A stretch of DNA of 64,000 nucleotides from Cystobasidiopsis lactophilus (Eukaryota > Basidiomycota > Agaricostilbomycetes > Agaricostilbales > Chionosphaeraceae): NCBI GenBank assembly GCA_001599975.1, contig BCIO01000004.1, forward strand, positions 533,434 through 597,433. Reading direction: 5' to 3'. The stretch's first letter is position 1, and each line of letters starts with the position of its first letter. Below are positions 34,790-45,181 of this stretch, piece after piece. The position numbers were made by a program, and so were the translations under genes. The notes beneath the pieces were generated by a model, which did no database searches, had not been told where the DNA came from, and saw only the letters and a list, made by a program, of their open reading frames with translations.

Positions 34790-37082
34790 TGGCTACTGCA
34801 ATTGCTTCTAGCCTTGGCGCTGCCTCCGCTGGTGCTGCGTGCGTGGCTTCCTCTGTTGTTGTGTCGCTTTGGAGTTTGGAAAGCTGACAGTGACAGGCTT
34901 CGCCCTGGCAGCCGCGAGCCTGGTCCTAAGCCCGACCAGAAGCCCCTCACCAACTTCCTCAAGCGTGGCGGACCGATGGCTTGGGGGAAGACCACCATCT
35001 TGCCAACCTACCTTCGCGTTTGTCGAGCAGCCGCACCCAAGGTCGCAGCCCTCCCAGCCAAGTTCGGCCAAGACCCTCAAGGACGCCCATACCTGGACGA
35101 GGAGGTGCTTCGCAAGTACTGGTACTTCTTTGGCGCAAGCGGCAAGCCAGAGGCCTTGGAGATCTTGCGCTCTCACTTTCGTGCGTTCTCCCACCTCTTG
35201 GCGAGTCGACGGGAGCTCACTTCAATCGTCTCCTAGTGGCCAAGCCCACCATGAAGGCCGTCAAGATGAAGTACTCGGACCTGCCGCAGGAGCACCGAAC
35301 GGCCCTGGTCGTATCGTACACTTTCTTCCTCGACAACCTTGACTTGATCGCCTTCCCCAACTGGACAATCCCTGACGCTGCCAACAAGTAAGCACTATCT
35401 GACGATGTTATTTGATCTCCCTGATGCCTTGCGTCGTTGCAGACAGGCTGATGTGAACAAAGTCTTCAAGTGCTTCGACCCCAAGCCGCCTGCCGTGATG
35501 GCCCACTGCCTCCAGCAGTTCATGACTGTTTGTCTCCTTCGCTCTGAGACTCTCATGACGACGACTGAACTCCAAGAACAACAGGGCTTCGGATTCACGC
35601 TGGACCAGATCAACGACTCGGCCAAGCGCATCATTGAGGCAATCAAGAAGCAGGGCGCCGACGCCCTTGACGACGGCACCTCCGACTTCGAGTTGAAGAT
35701 GTTCCGACAGGTGTTCGTTACTGAGTGCACCCTCCACTCAATAACGTGCTGACAATGGCACACTGCAGGCTGCAAATCGCTCTTCGACAGAGGCTGGACT
35801 GGGCCGACTTCCTCGCCCAGCTGACCAACTTGAAGGAGATCGACCAATTTTTCGTGGGCGTCAAGAAGGACGACCACCAGAAGATCAATTCTGTCGGCCC
35901 ATGGGGTGACATTGTGTTGTTGGGAGTGCATGAAGTTGAAAAAGTGAGCTTCTTTTCAAGATGTGATTTTTTTATGTGTCAGCTGACTGCCATCTTAGTG
36001 CCTCAACGTGGAGTTCTCCGAGGCCGTCGACTTGGTCTGCCCGGCCGAAACCAAGAAGGACACCCACCGCAAACAGGTGGCCTCGATCGTCTGCTGTGAG
36101 TCTAACACACCATTGTCCTTTTCGCTTTTCCAAGAATACTATACAGATCAAATTCTTTTCGCCGCCGGATACATGAAAAATGCGAAAACTATGCGTCATG
36201 CCTTCAAGACCTTCCTCGCGGGCCACAAGTCGGCATTCGCCCTCTGGGCCCCCTACGAGCTCATGTTGCTGGCTCAGTACGTGCACTATCATTGGTTCTG
36301 CTTCTTAAAATCAGGCTCATCGATGAATCATCAGAGGTCTCCACGAAACCGAACTTCCTCCTGGCGACTTCAAACTCAACAAGGAATTAGCCGAGTACAT
36401 CAACTCCAATGCTCACGAGTTCATCAAGGCGAGCGGACAGTCTTACCAACCCAATGGCCACCGCACCGCCGTCGCCGTCAAAGATTTCCGGGACCGCCGC
36501 GGAATGGACCTTGAGCCCTACTTGCAGCAAGTACGTTTCTGCCTCTAACTGCGCCTTTTTATCACCAATGCCAAGACATTCACAGCTTCGTGATGGCAAA
36601 ATTTTGGTGGCTCCGGTCCGTCTTCGCTTTCTTCGTTCCCCGGCCTTCTGTTGACGATGTGGAATTAGCCCCCCGTCGCCGTCCGCTCGTCCTCTGGCAC
36701 TTTCACGTCGGGAACCAAGCCCAAGAAGTGAGCTCAGTCTTCCTTGCCTTTTGATTGTGGACGTCGCCTTATCATGGGAGCAGGTCGTCCTCTGGCACTT
36801 CCAAGACAGCTGACACCACGGTCAAGAAGTGGGCTCGATTTTTCTAGACTTTTCAATGTGGACGTCGCCTTATCATGGGAGCAGGCCGTCCTCTGGCACT
36901 TCCAAGACAGCTGACACCAAGCCCAAGAAGTGAGCTCGATTTTTCTAGACTTTTCAATGTGACCATCGCCTTATCGCTGCAAAAGGCGTGCCTCGAGTGA
37001 AGAACCGACTCAAGGACCCTCCAAGCCCAAGCTGTCGTCTGCCAAAAGGCGCCGCATCGCGGACTCTGACGAGGACAACTAG
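34790..37082 (+). CDS. Unrecognised protein with basic nuclear-type tail
   Basis: I do not recognise this family. It is a multi-exon gene of about 560 residues whose exon joins keep one long frame, for example RSHF-LAKPTMKAVKMKYSD (intron at about 35180-35235) and DAANK-QADVNKVFKC. The proposed start at 34790 (MATAIASSLGAASAGAA) needs an intron ending near 34896. The body is helical and mixed-charge (FTLDQINDSAKRIIEAIKK; LDWADFLAQLTNLKEIDQFF; MRHAFKTFLAGHKSAFALWA), with no motif I can name and no signal peptide or membrane span. The C-terminal tail is Ser/Lys-rich and ends KRRRIADSDEDN, which suggests a nuclear protein. The tail exons come from a tandem exon-intron repeat (36683-36985). Its 5' boundary is the weakest part of the model. 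Confidence 0.65.
36683..36985 (+). repeat. Tandem triplication of an exon plus its intron (101-bp unit)
   Basis: Three units in a row each have a 45-nt coding exon and a 56-nt intron. Exon copies two (36784-36828) and three (36885-36929) are nearly identical and encode SSGTSKTADT-x-x-KK; the first copy is diverged in its middle. All three introns (36728-36783, 36829-36884, 36930-36985) are exactly 56 nt. The first two share the 3' part ending cttatcatgggagcag, and the last two share the 5' part gctcgatttttctagac. Each exon is a multiple of three, so copies can be skipped or added without changing the frame. Confidence 0.9.
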
Positions 37083-37540
37083 TCCAAACTGTTGCAGCGG
37101 TGGCGGAGCACCTCGCCTCCTATTCCCTCCCTCAAAAAAAGAATCTAGACGTGTAAACTAGACCCGATGCACCCAGAGCAATTGCTGCTTTCCTTTCTCT
37201 CTCACAAATGACTGCCCTTTCCATGGTGGATTGGCTGTCTTGCCGCAAGCATTCCTGAAGTCTGCCTTTGAACATCGAGAGCAAAATCTGGTGTCGCCAA
37301 GTGGCCAATGCAAGCCAGCGTACTTTACAAGCACAAAGGGAAACAAAAAGACGAAGAACCCAAGGCTTTTGCATCCCCTCCAAGACAAAATGTGATGTCG
37401 TTGATAGAGCAGCTCTAGGCTTTGACAGCCAGCATGGCACCGACTTCGTCATCTTCAGCCAGGTTCTGTTACTCAAATCAGCCTGGTGCTCTAGGCTAAG
37501 CCAAAAACGCCGTACCGCCTCCGCAATCTTCTTGTCGAGA

Positions 37541-40500
37541 TCATTGAGTTTTTGGTGCACAGAAACCTCCAGCTCGAAGCTCCAAGGGACCGACGTTGGG
37601 ACCAATGGCGTCAGTTATCGTATTTTGAACCAGCGCAGTGATTTCGGTGGTGGCGTGGGAGATAAAGTCTTGAGGGGTGTTGAGCAGGGCCAGCTTGGGC
37701 TCGACGGCCTCAAAGCGAGCTCGGATCTTCTCTTGAAGATCGTCGAGGCGAGCTTGGCAAGCAGCATGCGGAGCAGATTGGCTGGCCTCCGCGTCTCTGG
37801 CAGCTCCTCCGACAACTGCACCAGATTCCAACGCTTGCAGTCGGTTTTCGCAATGTCGAACGACTTGGCGGAGATGGAACAAAGGCTATACTTCACAGTC
37901 AGGACTCCCGAAGGACAGAAGGACTCTGGAAAAGTTTGATCATACAGGCTTGGATCCACTGACTTGTGACTGGTTCGAGTCGGAACGTTGCATCTCAGTG
38001 TCCTGCGGTGGAGGGTTGTTCTCTTTATCGCCCTCCCTGCCTGGAGTTTTTGGCGGGTTGGCATCTGCGTTGCCGTCGCTGGCACGAGGACGCTTGCGTT
38101 TTGAGTTTGTGTCGGTCGGAAGCTCAATGAGAGCACCATCAGGCCCAACAAGGCCATGATCAGTGGATTGTACACCAAGGTAGTGCTGAATGGCGGTGAC
38201 CTTCTTGTTGACGTGATCGTTGAACTTGTTTTGGCGGCTGACCTTCGCCAAGACGTCCGCAATAGTGGTAACGGGCTTCTCAGTGGTCGCATCATGGGGC
38301 TTCTCGGTGAGGCTGTGCGTGCGCCGGCGGTCACCTTGCTGGGTTTGTAGCCGGCTGTCCAATTCGTTCTGGCTGCGGGAGCGGTGCGCGCTGGGGTGAT
38401 GGCCATGGTGGTGTCCAGCAGGAGCATCGCGAGACTGGAAGGGACCCTGGTCCGCACTTTGGCTAGCCTCTGGTGCGCCGCGGCCTGGCGCTGGGGTCTC
38501 TTTGCCAACGGCAGCGCCATTCTGGAAGTTGAGACCAACTTCGTCAAGGACCGCTATATAGTGCATCCAAAGAGGCTCTTACCTGAAGTGACAAAGTCGG
38601 ATGCGCCAGGACCGGTGAAATGGCGTCAAAGTCATCGACGGCCGGTTGCAGGTGGCGCTCGCTAAGATTGGGTGCCTTGCCCGAAGGCCCGTCTCGTATA
38701 GGTGGATCGTGTGTGACAGGAGGAGAAAGCTGACTGGGTTGAGTGTCCAGGCGTGGCCGTTTGTAACTGGCTTTGCCCGGAGGAATGTCTTGATCAGGGA
38801 CAGTTGCAGGAGAGGCTTGTTTGGGCGGCTGCAGGTTTTCGGCCTGCGGGTTGGTCGAGTTGGAGGTCAAGGCATGGTTGTCTTGGTCGACTTCTATAGG
38901 ATGTCGGAAGTCGTCTTGGTCCATTGGCTGAGGGAAGTTGTCTTGAGGCACCTCATCTTGGGGAAAGTCGTCCTGAGGAAAGCCTCCTTCGTCAATCTCG
39001 CCCTGTTCCATTTCCTCCTTGTCGCCATCTGAAGAGCCTCCACGAAGTGACATAGGGCGCTCGCTGGTTGAACCCCAGGGCGTGGTGACGACAGGCGGCT
39101 GGGCTCGTTTCGGGGCTGAATTCGCCCAGCCTCCAGAGGTGCCAGCGCCGTCATGAGACGTTCGAGATTGGTCGAAAGATGTGGTGCGGCTGCGAGGCTG
39201 GTCACGGTGCTGGTCTCGTCCACTGTCGCGGCTCCACCTTCCGGCCTGGTCCCTGTCGGTGTACTCCTTGCTCCCTCCGCGACTCCCGTCTCTGCGATTG
39301 CGATCTCGCTCGCGGTCTGTCGGAGGACTCATTGCGCCGCTGACGGAGCTCTGGATGAAATCGTCGGCAGACGGGAAAGGGTGGGCGGCGGCGATGCGTT
39401 CAATCAGAGGGACAGGACGGTCCTGCGACGAGTTCGAACCGCGTCTGTCGGTCGCTAAGTTGACAGAAGGCGAGCGAGATGTGGTGTCTTTAGGCTCGCT
39501 GCCCCAAGCGACGCTGCCACTCCGTGGCTCGACCCTCACACCGACACCAGAAGAGCTGCCCCAGCCTCCTGCGGTGCTCGGTGGCGGGCGCACAGAAACT
39601 TCGGGGGATGGATTTTTTGCTCCTCCGCCGGAGCCTGCAGAAGGTTGGCCAGGCATAGGAGCACTGACGTGGTTCTGGTGGCGGTCGTCGAACGAAGGTT
39701 GTCTAAGCGAGGGAGAGTCGCGAGGCGGCGACGCCGAGCCCCCAGATGTAGCGGGTCGAGTCTGGGGAGAAGCAGAGCCAGGCACCGGAGTTGAGCGGGC
39801 GGGCGGTGGCGAGGCAGCGGAGTTCACAATCCCTGGACCGGAAGGAGCTCCCCAGCTCGGCGCGGCACCGGGTGCCTTGAGAGGGGAAGTGCTACCGTTT
39901 CTTGGAGGCGGTCGATCTGGAGGTGGCATCGCATTTTCTTGACGGTTAGTCTCGACAGGGACAGCTGCAGGCGCTGCCCAGTTCGTCGAAGAGATAACGC
40001 CGGGACCGGAAGGCGCACCCATCCTGACGACTTAGCTGGTGCAGGAGCGGGAGTAAGAGGGGCGCATGGCCAGCCGTTGGTGGTTGCATTAGGGGCGGGC
40101 GTGTGTGAACCGCCGGGTGGAGTAAAAGAGCCGCCGCCGAAGTTGTCGCCGCCAGTGTGCCCATGGTCGTTGTCATCATCTGCATGCCCAGAGTTCACCA
40201 GATTTGTGCTGGCACCGACACCAGGGGTGGGTGAGACACTAGCCGTACACAATTAGCGAGAGCAGGCGCGAGGGTGCTGTGGAGGAAACATACCGGACAC
40301 TCATGTTATGGAGACTGAACCCCATGTTGCTGAGCTGGCTTCTAGCAGAGTCCATCGAGGTCTTGATCTGCTTTATGCTGATCTGCTTTATGCTCTCGTG
40401 CTGCAACTTGAGGCTGGCGTGGTGGTCGGCCGACGCTTTGTTCAACGTCGAGACCTCGCTGCGGAGCTTTTTGATCTCGTCNTTGAGCTGCTGCAGTTCC

Positions 40501-40734
40501 TTCTGGAACTCGGTTCGGCTCTGTTCGCGGTTCGCCTTCATCTCTTCCTGAGTCGAGAGGTCGATGCTGCCGCAAGCTTGGCGGAAGGCGTTGGCGAGTT
40601 CGGCCGCCTGCTTCTGAGCTTTGACGCTGGCATTCGCGTGGTTCTCCTCGATGACAGAGAGGTAGGTGGTTAACTGCTGGGCAGAGTGGCCGCTCGCTTC
40701 GTGCTTCAGCTCTTCAGCTCTCCAGCTCTCCCTT
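37541..40734 (-). CDS. Pro/Ser-rich protein with coiled coil, unknown function
   Basis: A long protein of roughly 1,000 residues; both ends are approximate. The N-terminal part (40240-40734) is a coiled coil (EFQKELQQL-x-DEIKKLRSEV, then SMDSARSQLSNMGFSLHNM) carrying a 15-bp tandem duplication (SIKQI twice). The middle (38544-40022) is disordered: Pro/Gly/Ser-rich with two WGAPSGPG motifs, an Arg/Asp/Ser stretch (DRERDRNRRDGSRGG) and acidic repeats of Q-D-D-F-P type. The C-terminal part (to 37541 or, via another join, 37132) has basic nuclear-like sequence (SKRKRPRAS) and a second helical segment (ITALVQNTITDA or VHQKLNDLDKKIAEAV). The frame breaks once near 40018. One N lies at 40482. I saw no ATG for the first exon. 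RNA-processing factors can look like this, but that is only an analogy. Confidence 0.55.
40364..40393 (+). repeat. 15-bp tandem duplication
   Basis: The unit TGATCTGCTTTATGC occurs twice in direct succession. On the minus strand it encodes SIKQI-SIKQI within the coiled coil, an in-frame addition of five residues. Confidence 0.85.
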
Positions 40735-41186
40735 GTCCAGCTTACGTGCAGGCCAAGTCTCCCTACAACGGCGTCAGATCGACAATCAGGCTATCAAGAT
40801 AAACAAAAGCTGATCACATACGTTCCAAAATTAGGCGAGGATGGGTAGGATGGGCATGCCGATTAGGGACTGAGGGCCGAGTTGTACGATAAGGAGTTGG
40901 AAAGGAGGTGAAGCGCTCGCATCAGAAGTGCAGGCAGTCTGTGACAAGTCGAAAGGCTGTGGAAGGACTTCGTTTGTGCAAGTCTACCGATATAGGTGGG
41001 GAGGAAGAACTCACTCGCTGGTGAGTGGTGAGGGTGTGTTCCCGAACAATGACCACGCCGCCAAGTGAGACGGAAAAAAACAAAGGCAAGTAAATAGGTA
41101 GGATATTGCGTCGAAGTTGGGGTGGCCAAGGGTAAAAGAAAACAGAACAGAAGAAAGATGTGGTAGCCCAACCCGGCCCGCTTGCG
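40735..41186. other. Intergenic region, about 450 bp
   Basis: It lies between two minus-strand genes and may include the unlocated first exon of the coiled-coil gene. A candidate intron ending near 40783 was seen, but no ATG links to it in frame. Nothing else is recognisable. Confidence 0.45.
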
Positions 41187-41979
41187 CTAAAGACCATGCA
41201 CGCCAGAATCGACACGGGCGCGTCGCTTCTTCTTCCGCTTCTGGCCCGAGTGTCGGTGTGCCGTGGGGCCGGAGGGCGCCAAGCGAAGGGATTGAAGCAG
41301 GTCCGCCTCTTCAGAGACCGCGCCTGAAGCAGGAGTCTCGTTAGGCACAATGGTCTCGTCGGCGGACGAATGAATATCGGCTGAAAACGCTGTGTCAGGA
41401 AACAATATGACAATAGCGAAGGAGGGATGCCGTACGAGAAGGTTGATCTGCAAATGTGCAATTGTTTTCAATCCAAACAAAAGGCAGGCGGACTCGGCTC
41501 TATACGCACACTGCTCTAAGCCCTGCATGAACAACAAGCCCGACGCCACAGCTAGGTTCAATGGGGAGGGAGGTGGACCAGAGCCGTATTCGTATTCGAT
41601 GGCTTCTTCTGTAAATTTAGGCTAGACGTGAGCGCATTGCCCGCCAAACAAACAAGCCGAATTGTCGCTCACCCAGCCAATCCGACCTGCTCTCTATCTC
41701 TTGCAGGAGCTCCACCGCACCAGGAAAGCCGGCCTCCAGAGCGGCTTCTGCCCAGTTGCTTGCCACTGCGAGGTAGTCGCTCGCCTCCTCCACCCTTGCC
41801 ATCCAAAAGCTGGCGAGAGCGGCGAGGTGGCACGCCCTGATGCGGAACTCGACCGGCGCTTCTGGGTTGTCCCATATACCCTCCACGGAGCGCAATACCA
41901 GGCAAGGGTCAGACCTGGTCAGAGGCGACATGGCGTCCAGCCATTCTCGCAGGTGCAGCCGGCTGTACGAGGGCGCCAT
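41187..41979 (-). CDS. Small unrecognised protein with helical repeats and basic tail
   Basis: I do not recognise the family. It is a protein of about 200 residues from the ATG at 41979 (MAPSYSRLHLREWLDAM). Helical segments (RIRACHLAALASFWMARVEE; SDYLAVASNWAEAALEAGF) look like a TPR-type pair. An intron with donor gtgagc (about 41598-41668) joins SRSDWL to EEAIEYEYGSGPPPSP. Two more introns lead to a tail with SADETIVPNETPASGAVSEE and a strongly basic stretch GQKRKKKRRARVD, a likely nuclear signal, with the stop at 41187. Frames open further upstream, but no ATG follows them. It is divergent from the next unknown gene with about 280 bases between starts, so the two probably share a promoter region. 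Confidence 0.6.
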
Positions 41980-42261
41980 GAGATGTCTGACTCTATTGCG
42001 TCGCAAGCCGCTCGTCCAAGAAGCAAAGTCAAGCAGCCAGCCTCGCGGTGGAGCGAAGAAGAGAGGCAACTTCCGTGACCTCTTTCTTCGACCTGTTCCA
42101 CGGAGACTTTTGTTGAACCTCAGTGTTGCTCGTGGCTGAATGAACCATGTCTGTGTCCATGCTCGAGAGGTGCCCTCTTCTACAATGCTTCCGCAGGGGC
42201 GAAGCCCTTTTGCCCTCCTCGCGACTTGGTCTGCTCCCTTGCTCTCTCGACTTGCCCTGCT

Positions 42262-44192
42262 ATGGCAAGCTCTTCAAAGAGAAAGCTTGACGAGGACTAT
42301 GCCCCCATGATTGCGACGGGTTCTCGCTCGTCGGTCTTGGCGACCATCGACTCTGAAGCGCCCAATGCTGAAGCTGAGGACCCACATGCGCCGGGGGACT
42401 TGGGAACGGCAACCTGCCAGCCAGGCGAAAATAGGACCGTCTCCAACCCTGCCCTACTGCAACAGCGCGTCGACAGGGTCTTGAACGACGAAGCGGTCGG
42501 TCAATTTTCTGAAAGTTCGCTTTGGAAAGTTGAACTGAGCCCTAGCTGCTATTGCAAATACAGCTCATGGACAAAGAGCAGAGCAAAAGAGCTCGCAAGA
42601 CCGACCTCTCCTTCGCCATGCAGCCGGCGGAGCTGAGGGATTGGTCCGACGAGCACTTCCTCCAACCGGTCCAAGAAGATTTGAGCAATGGCACAGTGGT
42701 GAGGTTTACTCCAAGCCTTTGCAGCGCAGCATAGTTCTTATTGTGACCTCGAAGTCGTGGGCTACTCTTCTGCTGTGGATTGTGTGGCTGTTGGCGGGAA
42801 TTCGAGAGGTCGCCGGCTCTGTCGTCAAAATGTGCGTTTCTTCGGGCCACCTTCCTCGTTCGGCTGCTCATGTATAATGAATATTAGTTCTGGATACTCT
42901 TACTCCCTTGCAAATCATCTGAAGTCGCCCTCCTTTCATGTCATCCTTGAAGATCAAGTCAAGCTTGTGCTGTCCGACGCCCGATCCGTTCACTGCTCCC
43001 GCGCCGTCCTCCACTTTCTATGGGCACTTCTGAGGCACCCAAAACTTCGAAAAGTCATACATGGGTATGTCCTGAAGCCACGTCGACTTGATCCCAGCTG
43101 ACTGACGATGCCTCAGACTCGCCTCCGCCTACGACAGATCGAGCGCCTTCATCTCCATTGATACCGAAAAGCTTCAGAAGGCTTCTATGGGAGCAATGAC
43201 TGACTCGTTGGCCAAGGGCGTCTACTTCTGGGTGAGTTGAATATGGACTTTGTCTTCGCCTCACATGGGAGGCACTGAGTTCTACTTACTCCAGATTCTT
43301 CAAGCACGAATCTATATTGGACAGACTATGGCCAACTTCGCGTTCAGGTGGCGCGGGCACTGCAGCGCCGGAGTCAACACAGCCGTTCGAGAAGCCAAGT
43401 CCGGTATGCGACCAGTTCCTTTCCCATCTTCCCTCAGCGGCTATTGACTTCGCACCATAGAGATTGAAGCTTCTGGCTCTACTTTCAAAGACCAAGCGCA
43501 GTCTGGCGTCTTGCTCGACCTCCCTGACGACACCCCTACCTACTTTGTCCTCCACCTGGAGAGTCAGATCAACTGGTTGTGTCAGGCCACGACTCAGAAG
43601 GGGTGGAACGTGAACTTCTTTGATCGCGAGTGCTACGTCTCGAAAATGACGTCTCTCGGAGCCATGGTCATGTATATGGTTTGCTGGGACAAGGAGGTCT
43701 GGTTCACTGCCGATGGCGAATGGGTGAGTTTTCCTCTCACCAATGCGATTCTCACGAGCTCACGTCCTGACACAGACTGGACGTGTGCTTCCGCCTCTTC
43801 ATCACGAAGAGCCTTTCTGGAAGGAGGCCCACATCCAGGACATTGCGCCTATCAGCTCGGCCTGCATCCGCGATCTAGTGACCCGGAACTGGTACATTTC
43901 CGCCACCTCGAGCTGTCCCAGCTTCCCTCCCCAGCTCTTCGCCAACTTGAGGGCTTTCAATGGCGTCCAGCTCGTCACCAAGAAGGGCGCCACCTCTTCA
44001 GACCCTAAAGACAAGATGAAGAAGAAGCCCAAATCGGAAGACTCGAACGCCCGGGTAAAGAAGACTGCGGACGCCAGGGCCAAGATGGACGCTAGCTTGA
44101 CCGACTCGCAGAAGCAGACAATCGGGGGTCAGAGGGAGAAGCTGGATGCTCTCTTGGCTGCACAGCGAGCGGCTAAGGCTAAAAAGAAATAG
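42262..44192 (+). CDS. Unrecognised protein with Lys-rich C-terminus
   Basis: I do not recognise the family. About 480 residues start at MASSSKRKLDEDYAPM, which looks like a nuclear signal. Joined exons include LMDKEQSKRARKTDLSFAMQ, DLEVVGYSSAVDCVAVGG, SSAFISIDTEKLQKASMGAM, ILQARIYIGQTMANFAFRW, and a well-conserved-looking block LLDLPDDTPTYFVLHLESQI through FFDRECYVSKMTSLGAMVMY. The final exons contain WYISATSSCPSFPPQLFANL and a Lys/Ala-rich tail ending AAQRAAKAKKK. There is no signal peptide, membrane span or catalytic motif I can name. About nine exons with normal GT-AG sites argue for a real gene, since every join preserves the frame. It could be a lineage-specific nuclear protein. Confidence 0.65.
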
Positions 44193-45181
44193 GACGCACG
44201 TTTCGCTTGTACTAGATCCGAATGATGACATGTTTACTTGTTTCTCTGACCACAAATTTGGGAGAATTTGCCACCCAAGTCTGCCAACTCGATGGCCGCC
44301 ATGCCCAAGACAGCGTCCACGCGGACTTTATATCCTTGCATGCTTGCTGTGTATCCTAAGTCATGAAGCCGGATTGATGTCTAGACTTGCTGCTGGGCAC
44401 TTTCGCGAGCTCATCGAGGTTGGACTCGCGAGCTGAAGCTGAGGGCCGAGGTTCACGCGTCTTACATTGCTGTCCGCTTGAGCACTTCTTGCCTTCACCT
44501 TCTCTGGCCTTTGCTTCAGGAAATGACTCTTGATTGCACGGCTTCTTTGGTTCGCTGGGCCATTGCGGTCGGCTGCGCTGGCCACTGAAAACAGCTGGCG
44601 CCAAGGCAAGCTGGCAGCTTGGCAATTGACCAGTTGAGGCCGATGTCCATCTGCTCTGTCTATTTTCTTGCAAGTTTTTATCCTTTGAGGTGTATCTTCG
44701 AGGAAAATAGGCTGATGTGACTTTTCATCGCATACAGGTCTACGTATGGGATTGTTTCGTCCTTCGCACCACTGATGCTGAGAAAGGCATGTTTAACCGA
44801 TACAGATCGCCAAGAAGGACAAGGAGGCTGGCCTTTAAACGCCGCCCGCCGACCGCTGGGATATCAAAAACAAAGCAACAGTCGGAAGTGCGATCTCTCC
44901 TCAGGCACCTCAAGGGGAGCCCGGCCCAGGCGCACTATCTTTCTGAACAGGGATTCTCTAGAAGCTTCATTCTTCTTCAAAGTAGCAAAGATTTCAATAG
45001 CAACTCAAAATGCTTCACCAACACCCGAGGCCCCTTTGGGCTTCCGCCGCCCAGACTTCCGCTCTAGATCTGTGGCAGTCCGCGCATCATTTTGACGCTG
45101 CATCAGTGAGCACGAGAGACGTACAAAGTTATAAAGACCTGCGCCCGAAGTGAGACCGAGCACGCAGGTGGCGAAGTAAAA
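44193..45181. other. Intergenic region holding the GAPDH remnant
   Basis: About 1 kb lies between two convergent genes. Besides the remnant at 44738-44838, no coding exon was recognised. The dehydrogenase frame could be extended past its stop by splicing at about 45186, adding about 35 residues without family support. Confidence 0.5.
44738..44838 (+). pseudogene. Isolated remnant of a GAPDH 3' end
   Basis: The stretch reads GTC-TAC, a 62-nt intron (gtatgg to gatacag), then a terminal exon encoding IAKKDKEAGL and stop. The intact GAPDH at 32711-34316 ends with the same ten residues after an intron of the same length and the same TAC/gtatg border. At the DNA level the last exon differs at four sites, three of them in the final two codons and so silent; V-Y instead of C-Y before the intron is the usual form in the family. 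No other GAPDH exon is found upstream to 44193. It is therefore the tail of a lost or partly duplicated GAPDH paralogue. Confidence 0.75.

Noticed and set aside
39181-39942. Plus-strand open frame of 253 codons
   Set aside because: Antisense to the Pro/Ser-rich exon; Gly/Arg/Pro composition mirrors that exon.
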